Source of the DNA: Bacteroidales bacterium
GTDB lineage: Bacteria; Bacteroidota; Bacteroidia; Bacteroidales; UBA7960
Assembly: GCA_007128045.1 (NCBI GenBank)
Contig: SKYG01000333.1
Span: 1 to 31,280, forward strand
Length of the DNA: 31,280 nt
Reading direction: 5' to 3'
Shown one piece after another: positions 15,933 through 23,217 of this stretch. Below the pieces are notes generated by a model. The model saw only the letters and a program-made list of their open reading frames with translations. It was not told where the DNA came from and did no database searches. Position numbers and translations under genes: made by a program. Every line of letters begins with the position of its first letter. The first letter of the stretch is position 1.

Positions 15933-18086
15933 TTATTCGATGATCAGCAGCTCATCCATGATCCTTGATGCACCTGAGAATTTATCGATAAGAAATAAAA
16001 TATAGCGTGCATCGACATTGATACATCGTTGCAGTTCCTGTTCAAATAAAACATCGCCACTCATGGCCTCCCAGTTGCCATCAAATGCCAGACCAATCAG
16101 GTGACCATCGCCGTTAATAACCGGGCTGCCGGAATTGCCCCCCGTTATGTCGTTGTTTGATATAAAGTTGACTACCATCGTATTATCAGTCATATAGCGG
16201 CCATAATCCTTGTTTTCATATAGATTCTTCAGCTTTCCCGGTACTATAAACTCATGATGGGATGGGTCTTCCTTTTCCATAACACCTGATAATGTGGTAA
16301 AATACTCATAATAGACTGCATCGGCAGGATGATAGCCGCCAACAGACCCATAGGTAAAACGCATCGTTCCATTGGCATCGGGATAAAACAGCGCATTTGG
16401 TTTCATCTCACGTAAGCCCTTTAGAAACAAGCGGTCAGCTACCTGGAGCGAGGCATCGACCTCCTGTATCTGCCTTGATACGGCTGAGTAGTTAGGAAAA
16501 ATCGATCTGGCAGTCTGAAAAGCAAGATCATTCCGTAATCGCCGGGCACTTGGTTTGTCGAGAAAGTCATTCAAACGTGATTCATCGGCAAATATAGACT
16601 TGTTATAGACATCCTCTGCAAAACGATCAAATTGATTTTTGTATTTTCTTTCAATGGTTTGATATATATCTGGAGGATTGGATGGAGACGTATACTCTTT
16701 ATAGGCTTCGAACATGGCTTTCCAAAGTTGTTGATCCACACCCTGATCATAATTACGGTAAACCCTTTCTGCCCGGCTGCGCAGGATATCAATTTCTTTG
16801 TTCAGCTCTTCCTGATTGGCATTTCCTTGTAAAAGAGCAAGAAGGCTGTTAAATTGATAGGCAAGGCCAAGAATGTCAGGGCCGGTAGCCATCGCCTCCA
16901 TAAAGGCATAGTTTTGCGAGTTAAAAGTTAGATAGGTGTCATAGGCTTCCTTATACTGGTTCATCACATTACCGTATTCCTCTCTTCTGTTTGGTTCAAG
17001 GTTTACCCAGTTCATAAACTCTTCTTCAAGCTTTCGTTTGGAATCTGCAACATTGAGTCGTGTTAAAGACCTGCTCATCCCAATAAAATTTTTCCAGTAA
17101 TTGGCAATGCCTGCTTGTTTCGATGCATACTTGATCCGAATGTCATCGCTTGATGCCATAGCGGTCTCAATGATGTCAAGTTTTTTTCGACGTATGTCGA
17201 TACGTACAGGGTACATATGTTCCTGAAAAAAGTCTATCCCGTAAGAGGTCAGGTAGCGTGTGGTTCTTCCGGGATACCCCAATATCATAGCAAAATCGCC
17301 TTCACGAACACCTTTTATAGATATGGGCAGAAAGTGTTTTGGTTTTAACGGAATATTATCCGGGCTATACTCTGCAGGTTTTCCATCCGGGCCGGTATAC
17401 ACCCTGAAGAGGGCAAAATCACCGGTATGCCTTGGCCACATCCAGTTGTCGGTATCGCCGCCATAAGATCCGACAGATTCGGGTGGAGTACCAACAAGCC
17501 TGACATCGTTATAGGTCTCATAGATAAACAGGAAATACTCATTACCGGCAAACATTGGTCTGACATTTGCCGAGTAATGATTGCCAGAGGTGGCGCTATT
17601 AACAATGGTGGTGATGTTATTATTTATTGTGGTTTCACGGTCAGACTCGCTCATTCCTGCTGTTACATTTTCCAGAACCTGACCTGTTACATCCTCTGCC
17701 TGGACAAGGAAGCGCACAAACAGGCCGGGATTTGGCAGTTCATCCCCGAAAGTTTCGGCCCAAAACCCATTGCGAAGTAAATCATTATCGACAGAGCTGT
17801 GAGCTTGTATCCTGCCATAACCGCAGTGGTGATTGGTAAGCACCAGACCCAGATCAGAAATGATCTCCGCAGTACATCCTCCTCCAAAATGAACAATGGC
17901 ATCCTTTAAACTTGTGCCGGTAAAACTAAATATCTGTTCACGGGTCAGGTTAAGCCCCATATCCTGCATCTCATCAAAGAGGGCATCATCAATCATAAAG
18001 GGCAGCCACATACCCTCATCAGCTTTCACCTGCGGCCTGAAAACGGCCAATACCAGAATCAAAAAAACCACATTGCGTCTGTTCAT
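15933..18086 (-). CDS. S46-family dipeptidyl-peptidase (DPP7-type)
   Basis: Exported serine exopeptidase that removes dipeptides from peptide N termini for amino-acid nutrition. The 717-residue reading begins at MNRRNVVFLILVL, which is a proper signal peptide. A longer frame from 18146 adds 20 residues encoded by repeat DNA and is rejected. The chymotrypsin-like double barrel is marked by TNHHCGYG (catalytic His87) and GGNSGSPV (catalytic Ser652); the Asp lies in the WPRHTGDFALFRVY region. Eighteen residues after the Ser, at the position that distinguishes subfamilies, there is Gly (FDGNWE), as in DPP7 with hydrophobic or broad P1 preference; DPP11 has Arg there and takes Asp/Glu. The large helical insertion (about residues 300-540) that caps the active site is present. 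Confidence 0.92.
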   Translation of the reverse strand: MNRRNVVFLILVLAVFRPQVKADEGMWLPFMIDDALFDEMQDMGLNLTREQIFSFTGTSLKDAIVHFGGGCTAEIISDLGLVLTNHHCGYGRIQAHSSVDNDLLRNGFWAETFGDELPNPGLFVRFLVQAEDVTGQVLENVTAGMSESDRETTINNNITTIVNSATSGNHYSANVRPMFAGNEYFLFIYETYNDVRLVGTPPESVGSYGGDTDNWMWPRHTGDFALFRVYTGPDGKPAEYSPDNIPLKPKHFLPISIKGVREGDFAMILGYPGRTTRYLTSYGIDFFQEHMYPVRIDIRRKKLDIIETAMASSDDIRIKYASKQAGIANYWKNFIGMSRSLTRLNVADSKRKLEEEFMNWVNLEPNRREEYGNVMNQYKEAYDTYLTFNSQNYAFMEAMATGPDILGLAYQFNSLLALLQGNANQEELNKEIDILRSRAERVYRNYDQGVDQQLWKAMFEAYKEYTSPSNPPDIYQTIERKYKNQFDRFAEDVYNKSIFADESRLNDFLDKPSARRLRNDLAFQTARSIFPNYSAVSRQIQEVDASLQVADRLFLKGLREMKPNALFYPDANGTMRFTYGSVGGYHPADAVYYEYFTTLSGVMEKEDPSHHEFIVPGKLKNLYENKDYGRYMTDNTMVVNFISNNDITGGNSGSPVINGDGHLIGLAFDGNWEAMSGDVLFEQELQRCINVDARYILFLIDKFSGASRIMDELLIIE

Positions 18087-18102
18087 CTTATGTAAATTAA
18101 TA

Positions 18103-18126
18103 AAACAATTCAACAATTCAACATCC
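18103..18126. repeat. Period-8 tandem array, CAACNNNN class (short)
   Basis: Units aaacaatt, caacaatt and caacatcc stand in register 17 bp upstream of the S46 start codon. The same caacaatt unit appears, on the other strand, three times at 28438-28461. Confidence 0.5.
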
Positions 18127-18134
18127 CTAAGAAT

Positions 18135-18156
18135 GAGACAAGGCATGCCTTGTCTC
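18135..18156. repeat. 22-bp perfect palindrome, dispersed copy 1
   Basis: The left arm GAGACAAGGCA is the exact reverse complement of the right arm TGCCTTGTCTC. The palindrome plus the following TAC (to 18159) is identical over 25 bases to 26882-26906. It lies 49 bp before the S46 start codon and between two short-period arrays. Confidence 0.85.
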
Positions 18157-18161
18157 TACCT

Positions 18162-18234
18162 CCTTCGACCTTCGACCTTCGACCTTTGACCTTTGACCTT
18201 CAGACTTTCAGACCTTTCGACTTTCAGACTTTCT
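18162..18234. repeat. Short-period array, 7-bp then 8-bp units
   Basis: Six units of seven bases (ccttcga/cctttga, 18162-18203) pass into four of eight (gactttca-type, 18203-18234). On the complementary strand the 8-bp units read as tgaaagtc, i.e. the GTCTGAAR class. The array runs into the TAG stop of manC at 18233-18235, so on the transcript it begins directly at the stop codon. Confidence 0.65.
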
Positions 18235-19324
18235 AAATAAACGTCTCTCCTTTTTTCAATTTAATATCATTCACTATTTTCCGGAGTTGCTGTTCCTGAG
18301 CTCTTTCACAAATCAACAAGGCATTATCTGAATCAGCAATGATATATTCCTTAAGTCCTTGTACCACGACAATTTTTTCATCAGGTACGTTAATGATACA
18401 TTTGTGTGTATCATACAGGAGTACATTATTCCCGGTCACGGCATTGTCATAATTATCTTTTTTGCGTACTTCATATAATGAACCCCAGGTACCCAGGTCT
18501 GACCAGCCAAAGTCTGAGATAAACACAAACACATTCTCAGCCTTTTCCATGATGGCATAATCAATGGATATACTTTTTGATGTTGTATAGGCGGTACTCA
18601 TATAGTTCCATTCAGCATCGGTGTTATATATACCGGATGCTTCACGAAAAACGTAGCTGATCTCGGGTTGGTATTTTTCAAAAGCATCTATGATAGCCTT
18701 GCATGACCAAATAAATATCCCGCTGTTCCACAGGAAGTCGCCACTATCAAGGAATGATTGAGCCATTTCCATGTTGGGTTTTTCCGTAAATGTTTTCACC
18801 TTTCTCAGGCTGGAGCTCTCTCCTTTGAGCCTGCCTTCAATGAATTGGATATATCCATATCCGGTATCTGGTCTGCTTGGCATAATACCCAGAGTGAACA
18901 ACCACTCATGCCTGGAGGCTGCGTTGAGGGCGTTTTTTATTACGGTGGCAAAAATATTTTCTTTCAGTATTATATGATCGGATGGAGCCACCACCAGTGT
19001 AGCATTAGGGTTTAATGCATAAATCTTATGTGCAGCATAAGCGATACAGGGGGCTGTATTTTTTCTGGTAGGCTCGCAGATGACCTGTGAGGGATCGAGC
19101 CCGGGTATCTGCTCCTGAACAAGATCCTTAAAACCGACACTTGTAGTAATATAGATGTTGGTTGGATCAACGATCTCAAGGAATCTTTCGTAGGTTTGCT
19201 GTAATAAACTTTTGCCGGTACCAAGAATATCAATAAATTGTTTTGGACGGAAGTTGCGACTCATTGGCCAAAAACGCTCACCTACACCACCGGCCATGAT
19301 CACTGCATACTGGTTTTTGTTCAT
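18233..19324 (-). CDS. manC: Mannose-1-phosphate guanylyltransferase
   Basis: Nucleotidyltransferase making GDP-mannose from mannose-1-phosphate and GTP, feeding GDP-mannose/GDP-fucose-dependent glycan synthesis. The 363-residue protein is the single-domain type; the C-terminal isomerase domain of bifunctional ManC proteins is absent. Motifs: MAGGVGERFWPMSR (GTP-binding G-x-G-x-R-x-W-P-x-S) and RPKQF at the start, VAPSDHII near residue 110, FTEKP near residue 170, and FLWNSGIFIW with DYAIMEKAENVFV downstream. The start MNKNQYAVIMAGG is canonical. It lies 28 bp downstream of the sprT-like gene and is probably co-transcribed with it; the S46 gene follows after a 146-bp repeat-filled spacer. Confidence 0.92.
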   Translation of the reverse strand: MNKNQYAVIMAGGVGERFWPMSRNFRPKQFIDILGTGKSLLQQTYERFLEIVDPTNIYITTSVGFKDLVQEQIPGLDPSQVICEPTRKNTAPCIAYAAHKIYALNPNATLVVAPSDHIILKENIFATVIKNALNAASRHEWLFTLGIMPSRPDTGYGYIQFIEGRLKGESSSLRKVKTFTEKPNMEMAQSFLDSGDFLWNSGIFIWSCKAIIDAFEKYQPEISYVFREASGIYNTDAEWNYMSTAYTTSKSISIDYAIMEKAENVFVFISDFGWSDLGTWGSLYEVRKKDNYDNAVTGNNVLLYDTHKCIINVPDEKIVVVQGLKEYIIADSDNALLICERAQEQQLRKIVNDIKLKKGETFI

Positions 19325-19352
19325 GTCTGATTATTTTATTCTATATAAATGA

Positions 19353-19973
19353 TTAGCCTGTATTATTCAGAACCCTTGTCATCGGGTGAAACAGATATAT
19401 CCGTTTGGTGCTTAAACAGATGCACTTAAAGCGTTTCCGCAACTTTTCCTGCTTGCTGAACATCCGTCCACTTCGGGTTGAGAATCTCCCTGTCTCCGGT
19501 ATATCTTCAAGCAATGCAAGCTGATTGTGATCATTATCGAATAGCTGAAGGTCGCGAATCAGTCTTTCACTGGCCAGACCAGAGGCTTTCACACGAGAGG
19601 AATACTCCATCAGCGATGAATAAAGTGATGGATGGAAGTACCCCATATGAACAAAATCTCTGATAAGCTGACCATAGCATCGCTTCCATTCTGCTCCGTG
19701 GGGCTTCCCGGCCCTGCCAAACTGTTCCCACACGATCAGGTGAGCCAATTCATGAAGAAAGATAAGCAGACAGGCAAACATATTCATATCGCCATTCACG
19801 GAGATTTTGTGAGGGGTACCATTCCGTGAAGGCCTGAAGTCACCCAATTTCGAACTGCGGCCATGACTTATCTTGAGTATAAGTTTATGGTGCACAATCA
19901 AATCCATCAAATAATCAACCGATTCAACAGGAAAGAACCGGGGCAGCAAGTGTTTAATCGTTTTCTGGCTCAA
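19353..19973 (-). CDS. SprT-like zinc metalloprotein
   Basis: A 206-residue protein with the SprT-like signature FLHELAHLIVWEQFG (HExxH, near residue 92) and a downstream third ligand in KPHGAEWKR. The C-terminal part, KLRKRFKCICLSTKRIYLF, matches the basic tail that in relatives reads RRKRYKC..LSTG..YLF. SprT/Spartan-type proteins are thought to be proteases; the bacterial members are not functionally characterised. It is cytoplasmic, with no signal peptide. Its start overlaps the end of the small lipoprotein gene by 20 bp, and manC follows 28 bp after its stop, so the three form a likely transcript from the promoter at 20153-20182. Confidence 0.87.
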   Translation of the reverse strand: MSQKTIKHLLPRFFPVESVDYLMDLIVHHKLILKISHGRSSKLGDFRPSRNGTPHKISVNGDMNMFACLLIFLHELAHLIVWEQFGRAGKPHGAEWKRCYGQLIRDFVHMGYFHPSLYSSLMEYSSRVKASGLASERLIRDLQLFDNDHNQLALLEDIPETGRFSTRSGRMFSKQEKLRKRFKCICLSTKRIYLFHPMTRVLNNTG

Positions 19974-20130
19974 TACTTACAAGCTTTTCAGTCTGCATAT
20001 GAATATCATTACTCCATGAAGGGCAGTCACAATTCCTTTTAAAAACGAAACATCCATTCAGTAGAAGTACCATGGTCACCATAATAACGCCCTGTCGGAT
20101 GATTCTAATTAAGTAGCTATTCCCGGCCAT
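19954..20130 (-). CDS. Small lipoprotein (58 residues) with Cys-Asp-Cys-Pro motif
   Basis: A short frame from ATG 20130 to TAA 19954-19956. The N terminus is basic (IRIIRQG), followed by a hydrophobic stretch VIMVTMVLLL and the lipobox L24-N-G-C27. The mature peptide of 32 residues begins CFVFKRNCDCPSWSND. The KRNCDCPSW segment resembles a K-x-C-D-C-P-x-[WF] motif that I associate with short Bacteroidetes lipoproteins; that comparison is from memory. An internal Met17 could also be the start and would leave a shorter signal peptide. It overlaps sprT by 20 bp and is preceded by the best promoter candidate of the window. A lipid-anchored periplasmic location is likely; function unknown. Confidence 0.72.
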   Translation of the reverse strand: MAGNSYLIRIIRQGVIMVTMVLLLNGCFVFKRNCDCPSWSNDIHMQTEKLVSIEPEND

Positions 20131-20152
20131 ATGTTCTTTCTGGATCTTTGGT

Positions 20153-20182
20153 CAAAAATACAAAAAATAAGGGGGTGACAAA
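20153..20182 (-). promoter_or_regulatory. Promoter with both boxes, for lipoprotein-sprT-manC
   Basis: On the minus strand a TTTG -33 box (20179-20182) is separated by 18 bp from a perfect -7 box TATTTTTG (20153-20160), fitting the Bacteroidetes arrangement TTTG-N(about 19)-TAnnTTTG. It is 22 bp upstream of the lipoprotein ATG. It is the only site here with both elements near the expected spacing. Confidence 0.55.
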
Positions 20183-20276
20183 GTCAAACCCCAATAAATA
20201 GTATTAAAGAACGTAAAATATCAGTAATTTCGCATTCCGAGTTAAAAGATTATATCTGCTTTTTTAATATCCATTC

Positions 20277-21017
20277 ATGCAATTGTTTTACCACATAGGA
20301 AGGTATCTGATGCTGCTTCGCGTTATATTGCAAAGGCCTGAGAAGGCAGCAATATATCGAAGGCAGATTGTTATTGAGATGGACAAGTTAGGGCTTGAGA
20401 GCCTGGGTATCGTTGCCATTATTTCTGTTTTCATGGGTGCCGTACTGACCATTCAAACCGCTTTTAACACAGATCATCCATTGTTGCCAATGTATGCCAT
20501 TGGTTTTGCCACCAGACAGGCAATCATACTCGAGTTTTCTCCCACAATGATTGCATTGATTCTTGCAGGAAAGGTAGGTTCCAGAATCTCTTCTGAAATA
20601 GGCACTATGCGCGTAACCGAACAAATAGATGCATTGGAGATCATGGGTATAAACGCTGCAGGATTTTTGATCCTTCCAAAGGTAGTTGCCGCAGTTATTG
20701 TAAACCCCATATTGGTTGTAATCAGTATGTTTTTGGGTATCATGGGCGGCTATATGGCATCGGCGATAACCAATGTCGTGCCGCTTAGTCACTATATGTA
20801 TGGAATTCTTTTTGAGTTTGCACAGTACGACATTTTGTATGCCCTGATAAAAACCATTGTGTTCGCATTTATCATCACCACAGTTTCAGGCTACTTTGGT
20901 TTTTATACCCGGGGAGGTGCTTTGGAAGTGGGTCAGTCAAGTACCAAAGCCGTTGTGTTTAGCAGTATATATATTATTTTATTCAATCTTATTTTAACCC
21001 AGATACTTCTGGCATGA
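20277..21017 (+). CDS. mlaE: MlaE-family ABC transporter permease
   Basis: A 246-residue inner-membrane permease of the Mla/MCE lipid-transport family, which moves phospholipids between the inner and outer membranes. Family features include the amphipathic N terminus, the EMDKLGLESLGIVAI segment, SPTMIALILAGKVGSRISSEIG with the conserved MlaE motif (residues 82-103), VTEQIDALEIMGIN and five or so membrane helices. Length and start are normal. It overlaps mlaF by four bases (ATGA). No MCE-domain substrate-binding protein (MlaD) is in the window, so that partner must be encoded elsewhere. Confidence 0.92.
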   Translation: MQLFYHIGRYLMLLRVILQRPEKAAIYRRQIVIEMDKLGLESLGIVAIISVFMGAVLTIQTAFNTDHPLLPMYAIGFATRQAIILEFSPTMIALILAGKVGSRISSEIGTMRVTEQIDALEIMGINAAGFLILPKVVAAVIVNPILVVISMFLGIMGGYMASAITNVVPLSHYMYGILFEFAQYDILYALIKTIVFAFIITTVSGYFGFYTRGGALEVGQSSTKAVVFSSIYIILFNLILTQILLA

Positions 21018-21787
21018 TACAGGTAAAAAACATATGTAAGTCTTTTGACGGCCAAACCGTTCTGAGCAATGTATGCACTTCCTTCGAAAAAGGGAAGACC
21101 AACCTTATCATTGGTAGCAGCGGCTCTGGCAAGACAGTACTGATGAAATGCCTTGTTGGATTGGTAGAGGCCGACAGTGGTGAAATTTTCTATGGTGATC
21201 ACGATTTCACCAAAATGAACTTCAAAGAACGCAGGGTTATAAGGCAAAAACTGGGAATGCTGTTCCAGGGAGGCGCACTGTTTGATTCACTAACAGTTGC
21301 AGAGAATGTAATGTTCCCTCTGGAAATGTTTTCATCAATGAGTAAAGAAGAGAAGCTGAAAAGGGCCAATACCTGTCTGGAGCGGGTCAACCTGCATCAT
21401 GTAAACCATCTGTACCCAGCAGAACTTAGTGGTGGTATGAAGAAGCGTGTTGCTATTGCCAGGGCTATAAGCAACAACCCGGAATATTTATTTTGCGACG
21501 AACCAAATTCAGGGCTGGATCCTACCAATGCCATCGTGATCGACAACCTGATCAGGGATATCACCAAAGAATTCAACATCACAACAGTGATCAACACCCA
21601 CGATATGAACAGCGTAATGGAGATTGGTGATAAAGTTTCGTACATTTATGAAGGTCAATTATGGTGGGAGGGATCTAAAGAAGAGATATTGTATACCGAA
21701 AACAATGAATTAAACCGTTTTGTGTATGCTACTGAGTTGTTACGTACATTAAAGAAACCCCCAAAACAATCTAATCAAAAGCAATGA
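21014..21787 (+). CDS. mlaF: MlaF-family ABC transporter ATP-binding protein
   Basis: Cytoplasmic ATPase that drives the MlaE permease. The 257-residue protein has a complete set of ABC motifs: Walker A GSSGSGKT near residue 35, Q-loop FQGGALFDSLTV near residue 85, signature LSGGMKKR near residue 138, Walker B LFCDEPNSGLDP and switch His in NTHDMNS. The GGALFDSLTV Q-loop sequence is characteristic of MlaF. It is coupled by 4-bp ATGA overlaps to mlaE before it and to the MacB-like permease after it. Confidence 0.93.
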   Translation: MIQVKNICKSFDGQTVLSNVCTSFEKGKTNLIIGSSGSGKTVLMKCLVGLVEADSGEIFYGDHDFTKMNFKERRVIRQKLGMLFQGGALFDSLTVAENVMFPLEMFSSMSKEEKLKRANTCLERVNLHHVNHLYPAELSGGMKKRVAIARAISNNPEYLFCDEPNSGLDPTNAIVIDNLIRDITKEFNITTVINTHDMNSVMEIGDKVSYIYEGQLWWEGSKEEILYTENNELNRFVYATELLRTLKKPPKQSNQKQ

Positions 21788-23034
21788 TCCTAATAATTAA
21801 ACTTATAAAAGAAAGTGCCGTATTTGCTGCCACATCAATCGTTGCCAACAAGCTACGTACATTTCTGACCTTATTAGGTATCACCATTGGCATTTTCTCT
21901 ATTATCTCGGTTTTTTCTGTAGTGGATGCCCTGGAGCGGCAAATACGAACCAGCATTGAGTCGTTGGGCGACAATGTGGTGTATATAGCCAAGTGGCCCT
22001 GGCAGTTTGGGGGCGAATATCAATGGTGGCGCTATGTAAACAGGCCAAGTCCAAGATTGAACGAGCTTGACGAGCTGCAAAGAAGAACAAACACGGTTGA
22101 TGTAGCGGCCTTTATGGCATCAACAACCCGTACGGTAGAATATTTGAATACCAGTATTGACAGGGCAACTATATTAGGGGTATCGGTAGGTTATGAGCAA
22201 GTCAGGGTATTCGACATGGAAGAAGGTCGATTTATATCTTTCCCTGAATTTAATGCGGGAAGAAATGTGGCTGTCCTCGGGTATGATATGGCTGTCAACC
22301 TATTTCCAAATACAGATCCTATTGGGAAGAATATAAAAATATTTGGGAGGAATATACAGGTTATCGGAGTGATTAAGAAGGAAGGTACCGGTACATTTGG
22401 CGATAGTCAGGATGAATATGTTATTTTGCCAGTGCAGTTTCTGAATCAGTTCATCGACGTAAACAGTGATCGTTTCAACCCAACAATCATGGCCAAGGCA
22501 AAACCCGGCATCAGCATTGAAGAGCTTACCGACGACATTACCGGTGCTATGCGGGCAATCAGAATGTTGAAACCTTACGCTGATGATAATTTTGCTTTAA
22601 ATGAAACCAGCCTGCTTTCCCAGGGTTTCGACGGACTATTTTCTGTTATTACCATGGCTGGATGGATAATTGGTGGGTTCTCCATTCTCGTAGGGGGGTT
22701 CGGGATTGCCAATATAATGTTTGTCTCCGTTCGTGAACGCACGAGCATTATCGGCATACAAAAGGCCCTTGGGGCCAAGAACTATTTCATATTATGGCAA
22801 TTTCTTTTTGAGGCGGTAATCCTCAGCCTGGCCGGTGGTGCGCTGGGTTTGTTGCTGGTATTCGCCGGAACAAGAATTGTTGCCAGTGCTTTTGAGCTGG
22901 ATTTTGCGCTTACCATGGCGAACATTATGCTGGGATTAAACGTTTCTGCTATAATAGGATTGATTTCCGGTTTCGTGCCAGCCTGGACAGCATCAAGGCT
23001 TGATCCGGTAGAAGCGATACGATCAACGGGATAG
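21784..23034 (+). CDS. MacB/FtsX-type ABC permease
   Basis: A 416-residue membrane protein of the MacB permease family: an N-terminal helix (about 22-47, LGITIGIFSIISVFS), a periplasmic MacB_PCD domain (about 50-280) and the C-terminal three-helix FtsX domain (from about 295) with ANIMFVSVRERTSIIGIQKALGAKN and VPAWTASRLDPVEAIRSTG. These systems use mechanotransmission to drive efflux or lipoprotein release and need a MacB-type ATPase. None is encoded beside it; the preceding ATPase is MlaF-type, and the 4-bp overlap with mlaF implies coordinated translation. Whether it uses MlaF or an ATPase from elsewhere cannot be told from sequence. Confidence 0.9.
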   Translation: MILIIKLIKESAVFAATSIVANKLRTFLTLLGITIGIFSIISVFSVVDALERQIRTSIESLGDNVVYIAKWPWQFGGEYQWWRYVNRPSPRLNELDELQRRTNTVDVAAFMASTTRTVEYLNTSIDRATILGVSVGYEQVRVFDMEEGRFISFPEFNAGRNVAVLGYDMAVNLFPNTDPIGKNIKIFGRNIQVIGVIKKEGTGTFGDSQDEYVILPVQFLNQFIDVNSDRFNPTIMAKAKPGISIEELTDDITGAMRAIRMLKPYADDNFALNETSLLSQGFDGLFSVITMAGWIIGGFSILVGGFGIANIMFVSVRERTSIIGIQKALGAKNYFILWQFLFEAVILSLAGGALGLLLVFAGTRIVASAFELDFALTMANIMLGLNVSAIIGLISGFVPAWTASRLDPVEAIRSTG

Positions 23035-23045
23035 ATGAAATATAA

Positions 23046-23123
23046 GTTGAGGAGTTGAGGAGTTGAGGAGTTGAGGAGTTGAGGAGTTGAGGAGTTGAGG
23101 AGTTGAGGAGTTGAGTTGAGGAG
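23046..23123. repeat. Perfect 8-bp microsatellite (gttgagga x 8, plus one separated copy)
   Basis: Eight uninterrupted copies of gttgagga occupy 23046-23109, followed by the partial gttga and one more full copy (23115-23122). It begins 12 bp after the macB-like stop codon. The complementary unit is CAACTCCT, so it belongs to the CAACNNNN class, and it is the only array here with no sequence drift. Confidence 0.95.
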
Positions 23124-23181
23124 CAACAGCAGCAAAATCAACTATAAGATACTTTTTTTCGCGGGTTTAACATTACAATTG

Positions 23182-23216
23182 ACATAACACATAACACATA
23201 ATACATAATACATACC
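23182..23216. repeat. Period-7 tandem array directly before gpmI
   Basis: Five units of seven bases (acataac, acataac, acataat, acataat, acatacc) end one base before the gpmI ATG. They occupy the position where a ribosome-binding site would lie and contain no Shine-Dalgarno sequence. Confidence 0.7.
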
Positions 23217-23217
23217 G

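Noticed and set aside
20225..20232. TAATTTCG as an mlaE promoter box
   Set aside because: It departs from TAnnTTTG at two of the six fixed bases' 3' half and has no -33 partner; a similar string occurs before argS, so it was only noted.
23046..23123. Possible CRISPR array
   Set aside because: Units are 8 bp with no spacers of 25-40 bp, no 25-36-bp direct repeats, and no cas genes in the window.
22782..23141. Minus-strand frame of 119 codons with LNSSTPQL repeats
   Set aside because: The repeats are the translated 8-bp microsatellite and the rest is antisense to the MacB-like gene; no start signal or domain.
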